DNA from: Gryganskiella cystojenkinii
Taxonomy: Eukaryota; Mortierellomycota; Mortierellomycetes; Mortierellales; Mortierellaceae
DNA length: 20,337 nucleotides
Assembly: GCA_015852425.1 (NCBI GenBank)
Contig: JAAAIG010000709.1
Coordinates: forward strand, 1 to 20,337
Direction of reading: 5' to 3'
Below, piece by piece: positions 16,890-20,337 of the stretch. How positions within the stretch are numbered: position 1 is the stretch's first letter; each line of letters begins with the position of its first letter. The notes beneath the pieces are model-generated. The model was given only the letters and a program-made list of their open reading frames with translations, was not told where the DNA came from and did not search any database. Both the position numbers and the translations under genes were made by a program.

Positions 16890-18551
16890 TTAGTGATATT
16901 CGTTTTCAAGAGACTGTGGACCGTTCACGGGAGGGGAAGCAGGGGCATTCACGATCGATATTCCATCGACACTCACAAACTGAGGGTCTTTGCGAGCCAA
17001 AAGACTGTGAGGGCCGTGTGCCGGGGACTCGGCAGGATTCCAGATCGAAGAGCCGTCGTTCACCAGAGTTGGACTTGACATCACCGGAGTCTGAGAAACA
17101 GTTGCCATGGTAGTCGGCGAGGCGATCGCATAGGAGGTCGATTGAGCGAGCATAGGCATCGGCATAGGAGGAATATACGTAGTGACAGCAGGAGCAGCAG
17201 AAGAAACAACCATGGGCGTTATGGCTGTCTCTGACGGGGTGGTGGTAGTGGTGGGGAGACCCTGGTAAAACATCATTGTCTGATGTCCCTGCTGGTGTTG
17301 CTGCTGCTGGGGGTTTGTGGTCACGGCATTCGGGGGTTGGTAGTATCCGGATGTGGATACCTGCGTCGGCTGCATGTACTGCTGTTGTTGTTGCTGCTGT
17401 TGCTGCTGATGTTGTTGCTGCTGTTGCTGCTGATGTTGTTGCTGATGTTGTTGCTGCTGCTGCTGCTGCTGCTGATGTTGCTGTATTGCCTGGTCGAACG
17501 TTTGGCTAGGTGGGGGAGGAATGGCCGGCAGCTGAGCATACAAATGCTGCTGTGGCTGAGACTGCTGCTGTTGCTGCTGAACGTACAAATGTTGCTGTGG
17601 TTGCGGCTGCGGCTGCTGTTGTGGCTGTTGAACCAACTGCATGGACGGCATGGGAAAAGGACCACTATCCGCCTTCGCGGTATTGCTGGGGCTTTTACCT
17701 TTCTTGGAGGTCTTATTGCGCTTGTAGAAGAAGATAGCCACTCCCAAGACAAGAACTGCAACGCCACATCCAATGCCCGCATACATGGCTGTATTGTTAC
17801 TACTGCTGCTACTCCCTCCACCATTGCCTCCTCCGTTGTTATTGCCATTTCCGCCGCCGCCGCCGCCGCCGCCAACGTTCGGGGCCCCCGTGCTTGTCGG
17901 AACGGATGGTTTTGTAGTAGTTATAACCGGGAAATAAACAATATATTGGGAAGCTACACCAAGGCAAAGTAAAAAGTGTGTCAGTAGTCATTCTTACTGC
18001 ACACACACAAGTGGAAGGATTCTAAGAGGTGAGCAAGCGATTAAGGCACAATACTTGTCGGCAACCCGCTAATGCACATGGCAGTGAATACAGCAGGATC
18101 GACTGCCGTTGGAAGACCGTTGATGAGGCATGGATAGCAGGTGGCTATAAATGACATTTTGAAAAATGAAACCTTGGAATAAGTAACATCTCACTTTTAT
18201 GAGGGTAGGCTCCTGTGATCATAGAGATCTCCGATTTACAGCCAAACTCACCGTAAGCTGTCAAAGAAGCGGACCCACACAAGCACTGCCCGATTGCTTT
18301 AGTCAGAACCCTGTTCTTTTTGCAATCAGGAAAGAAGAAATGGAGAAAAGAAGGAGATGATGAGTTATGTATTTAGTTCCCATTGCTGGCCAAAACATAA
18401 CTGGAGGTCCTTGTGCCGCGAGGACGGCTGCCACAAAAAAGAGCGCTCGAGTCAGTCCTTACACAGTCCCGCCAGGAGTACCGGTGCAGCTCTGCCAATA
18501 GTTATGATAGCTCCAACAGGAATCGACGAGGCAGCTTGGGTAAGAAGTCAT
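16890..18551 (-). CDS. Single-pass membrane protein with 8-Cys outer domain and polyQ tail (5' end uncertain)
   Basis: Exons on the minus strand: 18551-18463, 18310-18252, 18144-18055, 17953-16890. Donors are GTAAGG, GTGAGT and GTATTG; all phases match, giving 433 aa from the ATG at 18549-18551. The outer domain carries eight cysteines (about 7, 12, 22, 39, 41, 52, 55, 73; core GQCLCGSASLTAYATCYPCL). A Pro/Thr-rich then Gly/Asn/Ser-rich linker follows, then one membrane helix (IGCGVAVLVLGVAIFFY, about 140-156) and a basic KRNKTSKKGK stop-transfer stretch like SKG6/Mid2-type TM proteins. The inner tail is Gln-rich with long Q runs broken by His, then Pro/Thr-rich. This suggests a wall or surface sensor or anchor; the function is unknown. 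No signal peptide precedes the cysteines in this model. A TACTAAC branch site (18562-18568) and an AAG acceptor at 18535 suggest the ATG may lie inside an intron, with the true signal-peptide exon further upstream and unidentified. Confidence 0.65.
17379..17484. repeat. Imperfect CAG/CAA trinucleotide repeat encoding polyglutamine
   Basis: About 35 codons of CAG/CAA with occasional CAT on the minus strand, translated as Gln runs interrupted by His in the membrane-protein tail. The mixed codons would make it less prone to slippage than a pure CAG tract. The + strand of the same DNA gives an artefactual polyleucine frame. Confidence 0.85.
17850..17873. repeat. CCG/GGC trinucleotide repeat (polyglycine)
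   Basis: Eight consecutive GGN codons, mostly GGC, on the minus strand. They form part of the Gly-rich linker between the cysteine domain and the membrane helix of the polyQ membrane protein. Confidence 0.8.
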
Positions 18552-18867
18552 GGAGCGAGGAGTTAGTAAAGGAACTGAAGGAGGGAGGGACGACGTGAAA
18601 CTGAAGAAGGGAGGGTGCGAGAGAAGGACTGAGTAGCGAGGATGGCGTGAACTGATGAAGAGAGGCGTCGAGAGAGGATTAAGTGGCAAGTTCCAGTCAG
18701 CAGCTACAGCTGTTTTCTTTTTTCTGTAAAAAGGTGCCCGAAAATTTAATTCTTGGGTAGGAGAAAGATATCGAGAAGGACAGCAGGAAGAGGGAAAGAG
18801 TTGAAGAGATGGCTCGAGAATAGAAGAAAGAGAAGGAGGGCAAAACGGTCGCTGTCTGCTCCCCTCT

Positions 18868-18898
18868 TTGTTGTTGTTGTTGTTGTTGTTGTTGTTGA
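18868..18898. repeat. (TTG)10 microsatellite
   Basis: About ten perfect TTG units on the + strand (CAA on the minus strand), in non-coding DNA upstream of the polyQ membrane-protein gene. Confidence 0.9.
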
Positions 18899-19140
18899 TT
18901 CTTGTTCTTCTTTTCCTCCATCAGACCTCTCAGGGCAAATTGTTGGAGTACCATTGTGCATGTACCTGACATGCATGCACGCATGCAGAGTAGAAACCTA
19001 AAGAAGTCCCATGTCACACCCTCCAACCCCAGATATGTTGTTTTCGTCGGAGTTCATCTTTGCGTGCATCTCTCCGCGGTGCTTTAACCGATATGATATC
19101 CCTGCAAGGACCACTTTCAGTGCCCCCGCCCTGTGAGATT

Positions 19141-19152
19141 GGGGGGGGGGGG
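19141..19152. repeat. G12 homopolymer
   Basis: Twelve consecutive G on the + strand in non-coding DNA. Such runs are prone to sequencing length errors. Confidence 0.9.
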
Positions 19153-19689
19153 TTTGCCCGTTTGAGTGTTTTCTCAAACCATGCTCACAACGCCTCAGTA
19201 AGAGTGCCTCATTCAACGACGACAGCTATTGGTCGATTTTGTTCCTCTTTGATATGACCGACAAACGCAGATCATAGAAACACTTCCTCTAAGGAAAGGG
19301 GAACATCGCGAGGCATGATTCAAGTGTGAAGAACACAACCAATAGAAAGGAAGTTGAGAGGAAAAGTAGGGGAACAATGCGCGAGGAAGAAGAAGATAAA
19401 AAAAAGGAGGACAAAAAGAAGAACAACGAACTGAGTTTCGTAACTCACCAGGATCAAAGGATCGTGACTTGGAGCGAAAAAAGGCGAAAGGAGAGATGGA
19501 GTCCATCCCGGGGTTGAGAGCTCGAAACTATAAATTTCTAATGAGCAATCACGCAGCATCACAAAAAGAAATCAAAAGAATGAAAGAGCAACGGATGTTG
19601 TCAAAGGGCGTTGGCGAAGCATCCTTTGAAGAAACAAGCTGAGAAACAAGAGAAAAATGAAGAAAAACGACCCAGCGCTGGTCAATGAG

Positions 19690-20150
19690 ACCAGACCTGA
19701 TCGACCAGGGCCATTAAGTTCCGTCATTTGGTTCCTCCGAATTTGTGAATGTACGCCATCGTCGTACTGTTGTCCGTGACAACGTTGATGAGTTTGCCCT
19801 GGACACGTCGATCATTATTAGACGCCATATGACTCCGAGCTCCTTGCAGTGTTTCTAAAGTGCGAATGCGAATATTCGCACATACATGGATTTAATGCGA
19901 TGCCAATGCGAATAGGGTTTTCGTATTCGCATTTGCATCATGTAAAACCAATGTAACATGCGAATACTCGCATTCGCACTTGAGAAAACCTGAACCCTGG
20001 CTCCTTGTAGTTGATACGTTGTTTGGCTTCTTCCTTGGTCCATGAGCGGGAGACAGTTGTGTTACCAATGACTATTCCCCAGTGGTGGTGCAAACAGTCC
20101 GTGTAGGCGTTGTCGTGTAGAAGACCGCGGACACGCGCTTGGCACAAGGG
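19690..20150 (-). mobile_element. Relic of a retrotransposon RNase H domain (DIRS/Ty3-like), split by a MITE
   Basis: On the minus strand, before the insertion, the frame reads AYTDCLHHHWGIVIGNTTVS and then SRSWTKEEAKQRINYKE. After the insertion, in another frame, GKLINVVTDNSTTMAYIHKF follows, then GGTK and LMALVDQVWSH. This matches the RNase H domain behind reverse transcriptase in DIRS/Ngaro and Ty3-like elements. The three acidic positions of the active site are recognisable: TD (near 20100), KE (near 20003) and TDN (near 19772). TGA codons at 19724-19726 and 19683-19685 and a frame change after the insertion show it is dead. Upstream sequence to the window edge probably belongs to the same element, but I cannot read a reverse transcriptase in it. 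The superfamily choice between DIRS-like and Ty3-like is from memory. Confidence 0.7.
19847..19999. mobile_element. 153-bp hAT-like MITE with perfect 8-bp target duplication
   Basis: The element is flanked by identical 8-mers GCTCCTTG (19839-19846 and 20000-20007). Its ends are CAGTGTTTCTAAAGTGCG and, read inward from the right, CAGGGTTCAGGTTTTCTC followed by AAGTGCG. Inside lies a long inverted repeat: 19858-19880 pairs with 19959-19981 at 22 of 23 positions, and a second nested pair lies near 19901-19914 and 19922-19940. The whole element can fold into one hairpin rich in GCGAAT. An 8-bp duplication and CAGNG-type ends are typical of hAT transposons. It has no coding capacity, so it is non-autonomous. 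Confidence 0.8.
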
Positions 20151-20337
20151 GGATATGAGAGAGGCGTGGCTACACTGGAAAAGTGGTAAGTAGGCCATAT
20201 ACCGGATTCGGAGGATGGCCAATGGGGACAAAAAGAGACTCGGAAGGGAGACTCGAAAAGGGGGCTTTTCGAACAGGTTCAGCTGGAACCGGCAACAGTG
20301 TGATCATAAAAGGACAGGGAAAGTAGATATCTCGTAT

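Larger units (their letters stand above)
18552..19689. other. Low-complexity intergenic region
   Basis: No secure gene. 18552-18850 is CT-rich on the minus strand, fitting a promoter or leader of the polyQ membrane-protein gene. Simple repeats at 18868-18898 and 19141-19152 are listed separately. On the minus strand an ATG at 19504-19506 opens a frame (MDSISPFAFFRSKSRSFDP) that meets a strong donor GTGAGT at 19448-19443, with a TATA-like TTTATAG upstream near 19530. It could be a first exon, but no second exon could be identified. Confidence 0.4.

Noticed and set aside
16553..16909. A 118-aa minus-strand frame past the polyQ gene
   Set aside because: It overlaps the end of the polyQ coding exon in another frame and shows no domain. 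It is most likely 3' flank.
17283..17972. A 229-aa + strand frame with long polyleucine runs
   Set aside because: It is the antisense reading of the CAG/CAA polyglutamine tract. The minus-strand frame has supported introns, a membrane helix and sensible composition.
18402..18455. A signal-peptide-like stretch (LTRALFFVAAVLAAQGPP) as an exon of the polyQ membrane protein
   Set aside because: It would join in phase to AAC at 18315, but it is preceded by a stop with no ATG. The alternative junction 18463 to 18310 has a better donor and supplies three more cysteines. It remains a possible alternative.
19938..20231. A Tc1-like transposase helix-turn-helix reading of the frame ending in NTTVSRSWTKEE
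   Set aside because: The following TDN and GGTK segments beyond the MITE fit an RNase H domain much better, and all three acidic positions are accounted for.
1..20337. CRISPR array, tRNA or rRNA genes
   Set aside because: No regular repeat-spacer pattern was seen and no tRNA-like cloverleaf was noticed on reading through. I could not run a covariance-model scan.

Overview
This is a piece of a filamentous-fungal nuclear genome. Spliceosomal introns (86-215 nt, mostly GTAAGT-like donors, a perfect TACTAAC branch site at 3008-3014), F-box/leucine-rich proteins of the kind expanded in Mortierellomycota, a decayed Crinkler-type gene and degenerate eukaryotic transposons all point to an early-diverging fungus. 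My best guess is a Mortierella/Linnemannia relative. That placement is inferred from family style, not from a marker gene.

Layout. 1-560: a CT-rich repeat, then a possible small cysteine-rich secreted protein (+, weak). 791-4242: two F-box genes head-to-head (- at 791-2650, + at 3154-4242) sharing one roughly 500-bp promoter region with a TATA box and a 5'UTR intron on the + side. 4359-5075: a broken minus-strand gene resembling the nuclease-like C-terminal region of Crinkler effectors. 5612-11099: one large minus-strand ABCG transporter gene, rebuilt here as 11 exons (10 introns), about 1415 aa. 11100-13316: gene-poor, with a TCAAAGG-rich repeat and a 10-bp hairpin. 13317-15026: an intronless FAD-dependent 3-ketosteroid dehydrogenase-like gene (-). 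15027-16889: gene-poor, with a purine-rich tract, an unidentified ORF fragment and another hairpin. 16890-18551: a four-exon minus-strand gene for a single-pass membrane protein with a small 8-cysteine outer domain and a polyglutamine tail. 18552-19690: low-complexity DNA with no secure gene. 19690 to the right edge: the relic of a retrotransposon RNase H domain, split by a 153-bp hAT-like MITE with a perfect 8-bp target duplication.

No operon-like logic is expected or seen. The two F-box genes are related to each other and probably supply SCF substrate receptors. The ABCG pump and the ketosteroid dehydrogenase-like enzyme could both act on lipids or sterol-like compounds, but their adjacency alone does not show this. 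The most rewarding items are the nested MITE in the retroelement, the bacterial-looking dehydrogenase, the frame-preserving 90-nt intron in the ABC gene and the Crinkler relic.
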